DNA of 64,000 nt from DASPWW01 sp963803425 (GTDB lineage: Bacteria > Actinomycetota > Thermoleophilia > Solirubrobacterales > 70-9): assembly GCA_963803425.1 (NCBI GenBank), contig CAWDMA010000003.1:310001-374000 (forward strand), written 5' to 3'. The notes beneath the pieces were generated by a model. It saw only the letters and a program-made list of their open reading frames with translations. It had not been told where the DNA came from and did no database searches. Numbering within the stretch: the stretch's first letter is position 1; each line of letters opens with the position of its first letter. The position numbers and the translations under genes are program-made. This document shows, one piece after another, positions 41,828 to 52,065 of the stretch.

Positions 41828-42745
41828 GTGGCGACGCAGAAGGACGTCAAGACGCGGATCGCCAGCGTCAAGAACATCCACAAGATCACGCGGGCGATGG
41901 AGATGGTCGCCGCGGCGAGGCTGCGGCGCGCCGAGCAGCGGATCGAGCATCTGCGGCCCTACGCCCAGTCGATCCGGCGGATGGCGCGGCGGGTCGCTGA
42001 GGCCGCCGAGGGGCTGCCGCGGATCCCGGTGCTCGAGGAGCGCGACCCCGAGCAGAGCACAGGGGTGCTGCTCGTCACCGGCGACCGCGGGCTGGCCGGG
42101 GCCTTCAACAGCAACATCGTCCGCGCCGGGATCAGGCTGCGGGGCGAGCTGGAGAGCGCGGGGACCGACGTCGGCTTCTATGTCGTCGGCCGCCGGGGCG
42201 CCTCCACGATGCGGTTCCGCGGCCAGCGCGTCGAGAGCTCCTACGTCGGGTTCACCGACCGCCCCGGGTTCGCGAACGCCCGCGAGATCGCCGGCGAGCT
42301 GACTTCCGCGTACGTGGACGGCCGGCTCGACCGGGTCGAGCTCGTCTACAACCGGTACGTGTCGCCGCTGACCCAGTATGTGCGGCGCCAGACGCTGCTG
42401 CCGCTGCAGCAGGCCGAGGTGTTCGGGACCGGGGTGACCGAGGTGGAGGAAGACCTCGATCCCGAGCTGGCCGAGGCGCACGCCCGCGCCCAGTGGGAGT
42501 ACGAGCCCGATCCCGAGGAGCTGCTCCCGCAGCTGTTCGAGGAGTACGTGGACCTGTCGGTGTTCCGTGCCCTGCTCGAGTCGACCGCTTCCGAGCACGG
42601 CGCGCGGATGACCGCGATGCGAAACGCGGCGGAGAACGCCGAGGAGATGATCGACGACCTCACGCTCGAGATGAACCGCGTGCGTCAGGCCGAGATCACG
42701 CAGGAGATCCTTGAAGTAGTCGCCGGCGCCGAGGCGCTGGGGTGA
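41828..42745 (+). CDS. atpG: ATP synthase F1 subunit gamma
   Basis: 305 residues, GTG start directly after the atpA stop. N-terminal RIASVKNIHKITRAMEMVAAARLRRAE and C-terminal MTAMRNAAENAEEMIDDLTLEMNRVRQAEITQEILEVVAGAEAL helices (given as regions 12-39 and 257-302) make up the rotating coiled coil. Central stalk of F1. A hairpin repeat follows its stop. Confidence 0.96.
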   Translation: MATQKDVKTRIASVKNIHKITRAMEMVAAARLRRAEQRIEHLRPYAQSIRRMARRVAEAAEGLPRIPVLEERDPEQSTGVLLVTGDRGLAGAFNSNIVRAGIRLRGELESAGTDVGFYVVGRRGASTMRFRGQRVESSYVGFTDRPGFANAREIAGELTSAYVDGRLDRVELVYNRYVSPLTQYVRRQTLLPLQQAEVFGTGVTEVEEDLDPELAEAHARAQWEYEPDPEELLPQLFEEYVDLSVFRALLESTASEHGARMTAMRNAAENAEEMIDDLTLEMNRVRQAEITQEILEVVAGAEALG

Positions 42746-42753
42746 TCACAGAC

Positions 42754-42790
42754 CCGCTCGAACCGGACGCAAAGCGGAGGATTCGAGCGG
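42754..42790 (+). repeat. Constant-loop hairpin repeat, copy D (between atpG and atpD)
   Basis: Arms CCGCTCGAA (42754-42762) and TTCGAGCGG (42782-42790) around the 19-nt loop CCGGACGCAAAGCGGAGGA, which differs from copy C only in the inner triloop (AAA instead of GAA). It lies 19 nt before the atpD start inside an otherwise very compact operon. Confidence 0.85.
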
Positions 42791-42809
42791 AATTTGATTA
42801 GGAGACAAG

Positions 42810-44315
<1,506 letters not shown>

Positions 44316-44321
44316 GTCCGC

Positions 44322-44741
44322 ATGGCGGAGCACGAGCACAAGCTCCACGCCGAGGTGGTGACGCCCGAGGGCGAGGTCTTCAACGGCGACGTCGTGCAGC
44401 TCTCGACCCGTACGGTCGTCGGGGAGATCGGCGTGCTCGCCAACCACGTCCCGTTCGTGGCGCGGCTGGTCCCCACCGATCTGCGCCTGCATATGTCGAG
44501 CACCGAGATCAGGCGCTGGGCGCAGGCCGAAGGATGGCTGGAGGTGTTCGCCAACCGCGCGCTCGTGCTCGTCGGCGAGGCGATCCCGCCCGATCAGCTC
44601 GATTCGGCGTCGCTGCAGCAGCGGCTCGACGACGCCGTGCACCGGATGGACGAGGCGGAGGAGGGGACCGCGGCTCACCGTCAGGCCGAGCAGGACCGCG
44701 ACCGCGCCCGGGCGTTCCTCGAGGTCGCCCAGAGCGGTTGA
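44322..44741 (+). CDS. atpC: ATP synthase F1 subunit epsilon
   Basis: 139 residues. N-terminal beta-sandwich (HAEVVTPEGEVFNGDVVQLSTRTVVGEIGVLANHVPFVARL) and a helical C-terminal domain with many Glu/Arg (AEQDRDRARAFLEVAQ). Regulates and couples the rotor. Last gene of the core operon; the next gene starts 36 bp later. Confidence 0.94.
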   Translation: MAEHEHKLHAEVVTPEGEVFNGDVVQLSTRTVVGEIGVLANHVPFVARLVPTDLRLHMSSTEIRRWAQAEGWLEVFANRALVLVGEAIPPDQLDSASLQQRLDDAVHRMDEAEEGTAAHRQAEQDRDRARAFLEVAQSG

Positions 44742-44777
44742 TCGATCCGTCGATGACCGAGTACGCCGGTTGAGCGC

Positions 44778-45872
44778 GTGGACGAGCGCGCGCTGACCGA
44801 GAAGCTGATCGCCTACGACACCTCCGAGCCGGAGCAGATCCGGCACGCGGCGGGGTTCGTGAAGGGATGGCTGGAGGCCCGCGAGATCGAGGCCCGCCAG
44901 CTCGACATCCGGGGGCTGCCGGTGACTGTCGCCGAGGTGGGACCGGCCGACGCGCCGACGGTGCTCCTGCTCGGGCACCTCGACGTCGTCCCCGGGCACC
45001 CGGGCCAGTTCGAGCCCCGGGTGGAGGGCGAGCGGCTGATGGGTCGTGGCGCGTACGACATGAAGGGGGCGCTGGCCGCGATGCTGCTCGCATTGCACGA
45101 CCTCCGCGAGGCGACCACGGTCCGGGTGCGTCTTGCCGTGGTCCCCGACGAGGAGTCGGAGGAGGAGACCGAGCGCGGCGCGGAGCTGTTGGTCAGCGAG
45201 GGGTTCCTCGGCGACTTCGTGATCACCGGAGAGCCGACCGACATGCACATCGGGGTGCAGGCCAAGGGGGTGCTGGCGGTGCGGCTGAGGGTGAGCGGGC
45301 GGGCCGCACACGGGGCGACCCCGTGGCTCGGCGAGAACGCGATCCTGAAGGCCCTGGATGTGTTTCGATCAATCGAGTCGCTACCTTTTGCGCGGCAGAG
45401 TTCCGAGCTTTTCGACCGCCCATCGATCAACCTCGGGCGCATCCTCGGCGGCGATGCGCTCAACAAGGTTCCGGACACCTGCGTGATCGACGTGGACATT
45501 CGTCACCTACCCGAGCAAGATCCCTCCGCGATCCTGGACGAGGTCCGTGAGCTCGACGGCGCCGAGGTGGTCTCGACGTTCGTGCGCCCGCCCGCGATCG
45601 TCGACCAGGACTCGGTGTTCGTCCGCACCCTTTCCGAGGCCGCCGCCCCGCACACCGGAGGCGAGTCGCTGAGCGTCGGCCGCGACGGCGCCTCAGACGC
45701 GGTCTCGTTCCTGCGCGCCGGGATCCCGGCCGTCGAGTTCGGGCCCGCCGGCGGCGGCCACCACGGTCCGGAGGAGTGGGTCTCGATTCCGTCGCTCGCA
45801 AGCTACCGCCGGGCGCTCACCGAGTTCGCCGCGATGCTCGGAGAGCGGCTCCCGGCCGAGGGAACGCCGTGA
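44778..45872 (+). CDS. M20 family zinc peptidase (ArgE/DapE/carboxypeptidase-like)
   Basis: 364 residues, GTG start. Metal-site motifs: LLGHLDVVPGHP (His and Asp), GRGAYDMKGALAAML (bridging Asp), VPDEESEEETERGAE (catalytic Glu), EPTDMHIGVQAKG, and HHGPEEWVSI (last His). The dimerisation domain includes GRAAHGATPWLG. It hydrolyses an N-acyl or dipeptide bond; DapE-like (succinyl-diaminopimelate) and general acetylornithine-type activities are both possible. It starts a chain of genes whose start and stop codons overlap and which runs to about 54.6 kb. Confidence 0.88.
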   Translation: MDERALTEKLIAYDTSEPEQIRHAAGFVKGWLEAREIEARQLDIRGLPVTVAEVGPADAPTVLLLGHLDVVPGHPGQFEPRVEGERLMGRGAYDMKGALAAMLLALHDLREATTVRVRLAVVPDEESEEETERGAELLVSEGFLGDFVITGEPTDMHIGVQAKGVLAVRLRVSGRAAHGATPWLGENAILKALDVFRSIESLPFARQSSELFDRPSINLGRILGGDALNKVPDTCVIDVDIRHLPEQDPSAILDEVRELDGAEVVSTFVRPPAIVDQDSVFVRTLSEAAAPHTGGESLSVGRDGASDAVSFLRAGIPAVEFGPAGGGHHGPEEWVSIPSLASYRRALTEFAAMLGERLPAEGTP

Positions 45873-47833
45873 GCTCGGACAAGGACAAGGACAAGAGCAA
45901 GGACAAGCCGGGCGAGGACGGCGGGAGCCAGGGCCCCGGCGACGGCCTCACCGAGGAGTTCGAGGCGCAGTTCGGCGAGGACTTCGGCGCCGACGTCGCC
46001 GACGAGATGGCGATCGAGCAGGCCGACGAGGAGGACGTCGACGAGGAGGAGGACGAAGAGGTGGAGGAGGACCTCGACGACGACGACGATGACGAGCTCG
46101 ACGATGACGCCGAGGCCGACGAGGGTCCCGATTCGCTCGAGGTCCTGTCGCAGGAGACCGTCGAGGCCGACGTGGTCGAGCTCGCCGACGAGGAGGAGGC
46201 CCGCGAGAAGGCGGAGCGCGACGCGCGGGCGGCGCAGGAGGCGCTCGAGGCCGGGTCGGCGACGGGGACCCACGAGCACGTCGCGCAGGCCACCGGGGAG
46301 GCCCCGCTGACGGCGGAGGATGAGCTCGCCGAGGATGATCGACCTCCGAAGCCCGGGCTGTGGCCGCGGTTCCTGGCCGGGTCGATGGTCGTCGTGATCG
46401 CGATGGCGACCGCGACCTCGGTGACGATCCTGTTGTACTTCACGAAGATCGCGAAGGGGCTGGGAGGGCTGCCGGGCGTCGAGAAGCAACTCGAGGCGGT
46501 CGACCCCGGCAAGCCGCAGACGATCCTGATCATGGGCTCCGACATCCGCCCCGCGATCGAGGACAAGGGCCGCTCCGACACTACGATGCTGCTCCGGCTC
46601 GACCCCGATAACGAGGCGATCGCGCTGCTGTCGCTGCCCCGCGACCTCCGCGTGAACATCCCCGGATACGGTGTCGGGAAGCTGAACGAGGCCTACACGG
46701 ACGGCGGCCCGAAGCTCACCACCCAAGTGGTGAAGCAGCTCACCGGGCTGCAGATCAACCACGTCGTCAACGTCGACTTCGCGGGCTTCGAGAAGGCGAT
46801 CAACGCGATCGACTGCGTGTACGTCGACGTCGACCGCCAGTACTACCACTCGAACGAGGGTCTCGCGACCAGCGACTACTACTCGGAGATCAACATCAAG
46901 GCCGGCTACCAGCTCCTGTGCGGGGAGCGGGCGCTGCAGTACGTGCGCTACCGCCACACCGACAACGACCTCGTCCGCTCCGCCCGCCAGCAGGACTTCC
47001 TGCGCGAGGCGCGCCAGAAGATTGGCCCGGCGCGACTGTTCCGCGACCGCGACAAGCTGCTCGACATCTTCACCAAGTACACGACCTCCGACATCAACAG
47101 CGCGTTCGAGCTGAAGGACGTGCTGGAGCTGTTCCTGGCGTCGGCCCACAAGCCGGTGAAGCAGGTCCACTTCCAGGGCGAGCTCGGGAGCTCGTACGTG
47201 ACGGCCTCGACGACGCAGATCAAGACCGCCGTGCAGCAGTTCCTCGGGATCAAGGACACGCCGGGCAGCCTCGGCGGAGCCGACAAGGGCAAACGGGACG
47301 GGAAGTCGAAGAAGAAGAAGAAGGACAGGAAGCAGGAGAAGAAGAAGGCCGACCACAAGCCGGTCGCCCCGGCGCTGATCGACGTCGACGCCTCCGGGCT
47401 GGCCGCCGCGTACGCGCCCAAGGTGAAGTTCCCCGTCTTCTACCCGACCAAGCTCGTCCCCGGATCGACCGTGGTCGAGGACGAGTCGCGCGAGTACAAG
47501 ATCGCCGACGAGGACGACAACATCCACACCGCATACAAGATGGTGTTCTCGATCCCGGGCACCTCGGTCCCGCTCGAGTACTACGGGCTGATGGGCACCA
47601 CCTGGACCGACCCGCCGATCCTCGACAACCCCTCGGAGACCCGCGAGATCGGCGGGCGCACCTACGACCTCTTCTACGACGGCGACCGGCTCCGGACGAT
47701 CGCGTGGCACACCGACGACGCCGCCTACTGGCTCTCGAACACGCTCGTGCAGACGCTCGACGAGGACGAGATGATCGCGATCGCCGACTCGATGGCCGAG
47801 GTCGAGCCGCCGAAGAAGAAGAAGAAGAAGTGA
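45869..47833 (+). CDS. LytR-CpsA-Psr (LCP) family protein with acidic cytosolic and Lys-rich tails
   Basis: 654 residues, GTG overlapping the previous stop. A cytosolic N-terminus of about 165 residues is strikingly acidic (DEEEDEEVEEDLDDDDDDEL near 57-77), then a membrane helix at 168-190. The LCP domain (about 212-400) has TILIMGSDIRP, GRSDTTMLLRLDPDNEAIALLSLPRDLRV (Asp and Arg of the pyrophosphate site) and RYRHTDNDLVRSARQQ. A Lys-rich linker (KSKKKKKDRKQEKKK, about 483-494) leads to a C-terminal beta-rich domain and a KKKKKK end. LCP enzymes attach lipid-linked glycopolymers to peptidoglycan. Confidence 0.9.
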   Translation: MSSDKDKDKSKDKPGEDGGSQGPGDGLTEEFEAQFGEDFGADVADEMAIEQADEEDVDEEEDEEVEEDLDDDDDDELDDDAEADEGPDSLEVLSQETVEADVVELADEEEAREKAERDARAAQEALEAGSATGTHEHVAQATGEAPLTAEDELAEDDRPPKPGLWPRFLAGSMVVVIAMATATSVTILLYFTKIAKGLGGLPGVEKQLEAVDPGKPQTILIMGSDIRPAIEDKGRSDTTMLLRLDPDNEAIALLSLPRDLRVNIPGYGVGKLNEAYTDGGPKLTTQVVKQLTGLQINHVVNVDFAGFEKAINAIDCVYVDVDRQYYHSNEGLATSDYYSEINIKAGYQLLCGERALQYVRYRHTDNDLVRSARQQDFLREARQKIGPARLFRDRDKLLDIFTKYTTSDINSAFELKDVLELFLASAHKPVKQVHFQGELGSSYVTASTTQIKTAVQQFLGIKDTPGSLGGADKGKRDGKSKKKKKDRKQEKKKADHKPVAPALIDVDASGLAAAYAPKVKFPVFYPTKLVPGSTVVEDESREYKIADEDDNIHTAYKMVFSIPGTSVPLEYYGLMGTTWTDPPILDNPSETREIGGRTYDLFYDGDRLRTIAWHTDDAAYWLSNTLVQTLDEDEMIAIADSMAEVEPPKKKKKK

Positions 47834-49170
47834 GCGTGGCTCGGCCTGCCCCGGTGAACGGGCGCGGCGAACCGATCGGAGTGGTTGGGGCCGGCTGGGT
47901 CGGGCTGGTCACCGCGACCTGCTTCGCCGAGCTCGGACATACCGTGGTCGCCGTCGACATCGACGTGGACAAGGTCGAGGCGCTGCGCCGCGGGGACGTG
48001 CCGATGCACGAGCCCGGGATCGCAGAGCTGCTCGAGCGCAACCGGGAGCGGCTCACCTTCACGACCGAGATCGGCGATGCGCTGGGCGCCGCCCGGCTGC
48101 TGTTCGTGTGCGTGGACACGCCGCCGACCTACTCGGGCGACGCCGACCTCTCCCGGGTGCAGGCGGTCGTCTCGAAGCTTCGCGAGGACGGCGGCCACGC
48201 CCTCGTGATGAAGAGCACCGTCCCCGCCGGCACCGGCGACGCGATTCGTCGCGACCTCCCCGGCCTCGCCTACGTGTCCTGCCCGGAGTTCCTGAAGGAG
48301 GGAACCGCGATCGAGGACTTCATGCACCCCGATCGCGTCGTGATCGGCGCGGACCCGGGCGACGAGTGGGCGGCGGACGCCGTCGCGGACATCTACGGGC
48401 CGCTCGGGGGCGAGCTGGTCCGCACCGATGTCGCCAGCGCGGAGATGATCAAGCTCGCCGCGAACGCGTTCCTGGCGACGAAGATCTCCTTCATCAACGA
48501 GATCGCGAACGTGTCGGAGGAGGTCGGCGCCGACGTCGGCGAGGTGGCGCGCGGGATGGGGCTGGACAAGCGGATCGGCTCGTCGTTCCTGCGCGCCGGG
48601 ATCGGCTACGGGGGGTCATGTTTCCCGAAGGACGTCAGCTCGCTGAAGCAGCTTGCAGGGAACACGGGCTACCACTTCCAGCTGCTCACGGCCGTGATCG
48701 AGGTGAACGAGCTGCAGAAGCGGCGGGTGCTGAAGAAGCTCGAGAAGCACCTCGGCTCCCTCGCGGGGAGGACGGTGGCGTTGCTCGGTCTCGCGTTCAA
48801 GCCGAACACAGACGACATGCGGGAGGCGTCAAGCCTCGTGCTGGCCTCGCGGCTGCGCGGGGAGGGCGCGGAGGTGCGCGCCTATGACCCGATCGCCGCC
48901 GAGGTGGCTCGCGAGATGCTTCCCGAGGTCGAGTTCTGCGATACCGCCGCGGAGGCGCTCGACGGTGCCGACGCCGCCGTGCTGGTCACCGAGTGGCCGG
49001 AGTTCGCGGAGCTCGACTGGGCGGCGCAGCGGGAGCGGATGGCGACGCCGCTCGTGATCGACGGGAGGAACTTCCTCGATCCGGAGGCTCTTCGCGACGC
49101 CGGGTTCACCTACGAGGGAATCGGTCGCGCCGGCGGCGCCGGGGACAGGGCCGGACAGGGCACGCGCTGA
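47830..49170 (+). CDS. ugd: UDP-glucose/GDP-mannose 6-dehydrogenase family protein
   Basis: 446 residues, GTG overlapping the LCP stop (GTGA). Rossmann motif GVVGAGWVGLVTA, VCVDTPPT, PEFLKEGTAIEDFMHPDR (substrate loop), and the catalytic Cys in GIGYGGSCFPKDV are present, with LGLAFKPNTDDMREASS in the C-terminal domain. It oxidises a UDP-hexose to the uronate, supplying UDP-glucuronate for envelope polymers. UDP-GlcNAc or UDP-ManNAc cannot be excluded as substrate. The end overlaps the next ATG by one base. Confidence 0.9.
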   Translation: MSVARPAPVNGRGEPIGVVGAGWVGLVTATCFAELGHTVVAVDIDVDKVEALRRGDVPMHEPGIAELLERNRERLTFTTEIGDALGAARLLFVCVDTPPTYSGDADLSRVQAVVSKLREDGGHALVMKSTVPAGTGDAIRRDLPGLAYVSCPEFLKEGTAIEDFMHPDRVVIGADPGDEWAADAVADIYGPLGGELVRTDVASAEMIKLAANAFLATKISFINEIANVSEEVGADVGEVARGMGLDKRIGSSFLRAGIGYGGSCFPKDVSSLKQLAGNTGYHFQLLTAVIEVNELQKRRVLKKLEKHLGSLAGRTVALLGLAFKPNTDDMREASSLVLASRLRGEGAEVRAYDPIAAEVAREMLPEVEFCDTAAEALDGADAAVLVTEWPEFAELDWAAQRERMATPLVIDGRNFLDPEALRDAGFTYEGIGRAGGAGDRAGQGTR

Positions 49171-50255
49171 TGCAGGCGCTGATCCTGGTCGGGGGGGAGG
49201 GGACCCGGCTCCGGCCCCTCACCCTGACGGTCCCGAAGCCGGTCGTGCCCCTGGTCGACCGGCCCTTCATCCGGTACATGATCGATTGGCTCGCCCGCCA
49301 CGGAGTCGACGACATCGTGATGGCGTGCGGGTTCCTGGCCGCCGGCGTCCGCGACGTGCTCGGCGAGGGCGGCTACGGCGGCCCGCGGCTGCGCTACGTC
49401 GAGGAGCCGGATGCGCGCGGCACCGCGGGGGCGATCAAGTTCGCCGAGCCGTTCCTGGACGAGCGCTTCCTCGCCCTGAACGGAGACGTGCTCACCGACC
49501 TCGATCTGACCGCGCTGGTCGAGCTGCACGAGCAGCGCGGCGCCGAGGCGACCCTGGCGCTGTACCCGGTCGAGGACCCGTCGGCGTACGGGCTGGTCCG
49601 CCGCGAGCCGGACGGCGTGATCCGCGAGTTCCTCGAGAAGCCCGACGTGAGCGAGATCGACTCCGACGAGATCAACGCCGGCGCGTACGTGCTGGAGCGC
49701 TCCGTGCTCGAGCTGGTCCCCGAGGGCCGACAGGTCTCGATCGAGCGGGAGGTGTTCCCGAAGCTGGTCGGGAAGGGGCTGTACGGGCTGCGGCTCCCGG
49801 GCTACTGGATGGACATCGGTACGCCGGAGCGCTACCTGGAGGCGAGCTGGGACATCCTCGAGCGCCGGGTGGAGACCGACCTCGGCAACCGCCTCGGCGA
49901 TCGCGGGCTGATGGTCGCGGACGGCGCCTCCGCCGCCGGCGCGGTGGTGGAGGCGCCCGCGTTCGTCGAGGAGCACGCGACGCTCGCCGCGGGCGCCAGG
50001 GTCGGCCCGCGGGCGGTGATCGGCCGCGGCTGCGAGGTCGCCGAGGACGCCGCGATCGAGAGCTCCGTCCTGCACCGCGGATGCGCGGTGGGCGCGGATG
50101 CGCGGATCGAGGGCGCGATCCTGGCGGCCGGGGTGCAGGTCGGCGAGGGCGCCGTGATCGGCGCCGGCGCCGTGGTCGGCGAGGGCACCCGGATCGAGCC
50201 GGGCGCCGAGGTCGATCCGGGCGAGCGGGTAGAGCCCGCCGCCACGGTCGGATGA
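49170..50255 (+). CDS. Sugar-1-phosphate nucleotidyltransferase with beta-helix C-terminus
   Basis: 361 residues. N-terminal nucleotidyltransferase signature LILVGGEGTRLRPLTLTVPKP (residues 4-24 region), catalytic Asp in LALNGDVLTDLD, EKPDVSEIDSDEINAG and GYWMDIGTPERYLEAS; the last 110 residues form a hexapeptide beta-helix (VGPRAVIGRG, VGEGAVIGAGAVVGEG). It is of the GDP-mannose pyrophosphorylase/RmlA-like class and makes NDP-mannose or NDP-glucose. The next gene, a phosphomannose isomerase type, suggests mannose. Confidence 0.88.
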   Translation: MQALILVGGEGTRLRPLTLTVPKPVVPLVDRPFIRYMIDWLARHGVDDIVMACGFLAAGVRDVLGEGGYGGPRLRYVEEPDARGTAGAIKFAEPFLDERFLALNGDVLTDLDLTALVELHEQRGAEATLALYPVEDPSAYGLVRREPDGVIREFLEKPDVSEIDSDEINAGAYVLERSVLELVPEGRQVSIEREVFPKLVGKGLYGLRLPGYWMDIGTPERYLEASWDILERRVETDLGNRLGDRGLMVADGASAAGAVVEAPAFVEEHATLAAGARVGPRAVIGRGCEVAEDAAIESSVLHRGCAVGADARIEGAILAAGVQVGEGAVIGAGAVVGEGTRIEPGAEVDPGERVEPAATVG

Positions 50256-51277
50256 GCGAGCCGGCGGACCTGTCCGCGCTCGACTCGGGCAACCAGCTCG
50301 ACGCGGTGATGGCGGTGCCCGACCATCTCCGCGACGCGCTGTGGCGGGTCGACTCCGCCGGGATGGAGGAGTGGCCGAGCTCCGGGCTGGTCGTGTGCGG
50401 CGTCGGCGGCTCCGCGATCGGCGGCGATCTGGCCGCCGCAGCGCTCGGCGACCGGCTGACGCTGCCGCTCAGCACAGTCCGCGGGTACGGGATGCCGTCG
50501 TGGACGCCGCCCGACCGGACCGTCCTGTGCTGCTCGTACTCGGGCGAGACCGAGGAGACGCTGGCGTGCTACGAGGCGGCGGAGGCGCTCGGCGGCCGCC
50601 GCGTGGTGGCCACCACGAACGGGGAGCTCGCGGCCTCGGCGCGGCGCGACGGCGTCCCGGTGATCGGCCTACCGGCGGGCCTGCAGCCCCGCGCCGCGGT
50701 CGGGTACATGTTCGCCGTCACCGTCGAGGTCGCCGTGCTGTGCGGCGCGGCCGCGCCGATCAGGCCCGAGATCGACAGCTCCGCCGCCCACCTCGAGTCG
50801 CAGCGCGAGACGCTCGCCGACCGGGCAGCAAAGATCGCCGAGACGCTCGACGGGGCGGTCCCGGTGATCTACGGAGGCGGGTTGACCACCGCGGTCGCCT
50901 ACCGGTGGAAGTGCGAGATCAACGAGAACGCGAAGCTGCCGGCGTTCTGGGGGGCGCTGCCCGAGCTCGACCACAACGAGATCGTCGGGTGGTCGGAGAC
51001 CGCCCCCGAGCGCGGCCGGTTCGCGGCCGTCTTCCTCGAGGACGACGGCCAGCACCCGCGCGAGCGGCGCCGGTTCGAGGCGACCGCGCGCCTGATCGAG
51101 CCGAGCGCGGAGGCAGTGGTGCGGCTCGAGACCGAGGGAGAGAGCGCCACCGAGCGGATGCTGTGGGCGGTGATGCTCGGGGATCTCGTCTCGCTGCACC
51201 TGGCGGCGCGCCGCGGGGTCGACCCGACCCCGATCGAGGCTATCGACCGCCTCAAGGAGGAGCTCGGCCCGCGGTGA
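50252..51277 (+). CDS. Bifunctional phosphoglucose/phosphomannose isomerase
   Basis: 341 residues, ATG overlapping the previous stop (ATGA). SIS-domain motifs: CGVGGSAIGGDLAA, CSYSGETEETL and KCEINENAKLPAF (catalytic Glu), plus ELDHNEIVGW (catalytic His). These match the archaeal/actinobacterial PGI/PMI family that interconverts fructose-6-phosphate with glucose- and mannose-6-phosphate. It supplies the hexose phosphates for the adjacent nucleotidyltransferase. Confidence 0.9.
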   Translation: MSEPADLSALDSGNQLDAVMAVPDHLRDALWRVDSAGMEEWPSSGLVVCGVGGSAIGGDLAAAALGDRLTLPLSTVRGYGMPSWTPPDRTVLCCSYSGETEETLACYEAAEALGGRRVVATTNGELAASARRDGVPVIGLPAGLQPRAAVGYMFAVTVEVAVLCGAAAPIRPEIDSSAAHLESQRETLADRAAKIAETLDGAVPVIYGGGLTTAVAYRWKCEINENAKLPAFWGALPELDHNEIVGWSETAPERGRFAAVFLEDDGQHPRERRRFEATARLIEPSAEAVVRLETEGESATERMLWAVMLGDLVSLHLAARRGVDPTPIEAIDRLKEELGPR

Positions 51278-52065
51278 CCCCCGCCGCGCGGAGCTCCAGG
51301 AGCGGAGCGGGCGGGAAGCGCAAGCCGTCCCGGCGAGCACCGGCCGCGATTCGCGCCCGGCGGCTGATGAAGGTGTATGGCGAGGGGGAGACCGCGGTAC
51401 ACGCGCTCGACGGCGTCGACCTGACCGTCTACCGGGGGGAGATGGTCGCGATCATGGGGCCCTCCGGCTCCGGCAAAAGCACCCTGCTCCACCTGCTCGG
51501 CGCGCTCGACACGCCGACGTCGGGAACCGTCTCGATCGGCCGCCGGCGCTTTGAGGGTCTCAGCGACGGCGAGCTCACCCTGCTCCGCCGCGACGGGATC
51601 GGGTTCGTGTTCCAGTTCTTCAACCTGCTGCCGGCGCTGAGCGCGCGCGAGAACGTCCTGCTCCCGGCGCTGATCGCGGGGGAGCGGGGGCGCGACCGCG
51701 TCGACCGGGCGGATGCGCTGCTGGAGCGGGTCGGGCTGGCGGGCCGTGCCGACCACCTTCCCGGGGAGCTGTCCGGGGGCGAGCAGCAGCGTGTCTCGAT
51801 CGCCCGGGCGCTGCTGATGGAGCCGGCGCTGGTGCTCGCCGACGAGCCGACCGGGAACCTCGACTCGAACTCGAGCGCCGAGGTGCTGGCGCTGCTCCGC
51901 GAGCTGAACCGCTCCGAGGGGCACACGATCGTGATCGTCACGCACGACCCGGGCGCCGCCGCGATGGCGGGCCGTGTGGTCCTGCTCCGGGACGGGGTGG
52001 TCGCGGACGAGCTTCGGGGCGGCTCGGCGAAGCGGGTCAGCGAGCGGTTCGCGGCGCTGAAGTGA
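51274..52065 (+). CDS. ABC transporter ATP-binding protein (MacB/LolD type)
   Basis: 263 residues, GTG overlapping the previous stop. A basic N-terminal extension of about 30 residues precedes the ATPase: Walker A GPSGSGKST, Q-loop FVFQFFNLLPALSARENV, signature LSGGEQQR, Walker B ALVLADEPTGNLDS and switch His in VTHDP. This subtype works with FtsX-like permeases, here the next gene, in lipoprotein or peptide export or mechanotransmission rather than uptake. Confidence 0.94.
   Translation: MTPAARSSRSGAGGKRKPSRRAPAAIRARRLMKVYGEGETAVHALDGVDLTVYRGEMVAIMGPSGSGKSTLLHLLGALDTPTSGTVSIGRRRFEGLSDGELTLLRRDGIGFVFQFFNLLPALSARENVLLPALIAGERGRDRVDRADALLERVGLAGRADHLPGELSGGEQQRVSIARALLMEPALVLADEPTGNLDSNSSAEVLALLRELNRSEGHTIVIVTHDPGAAAMAGRVVLLRDGVVADELRGGSAKRVSERFAALK

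Noticed and set aside
51280..51325. GC-rich CCCCGCCGC...GCGGGCGGG at the start of the ABC ATPase gene as a further hairpin-family copy
   Set aside because: The arms are imperfect and the loop lacks the CGC-NNN-GCG core; it encodes the basic N-terminus of the ATPase.
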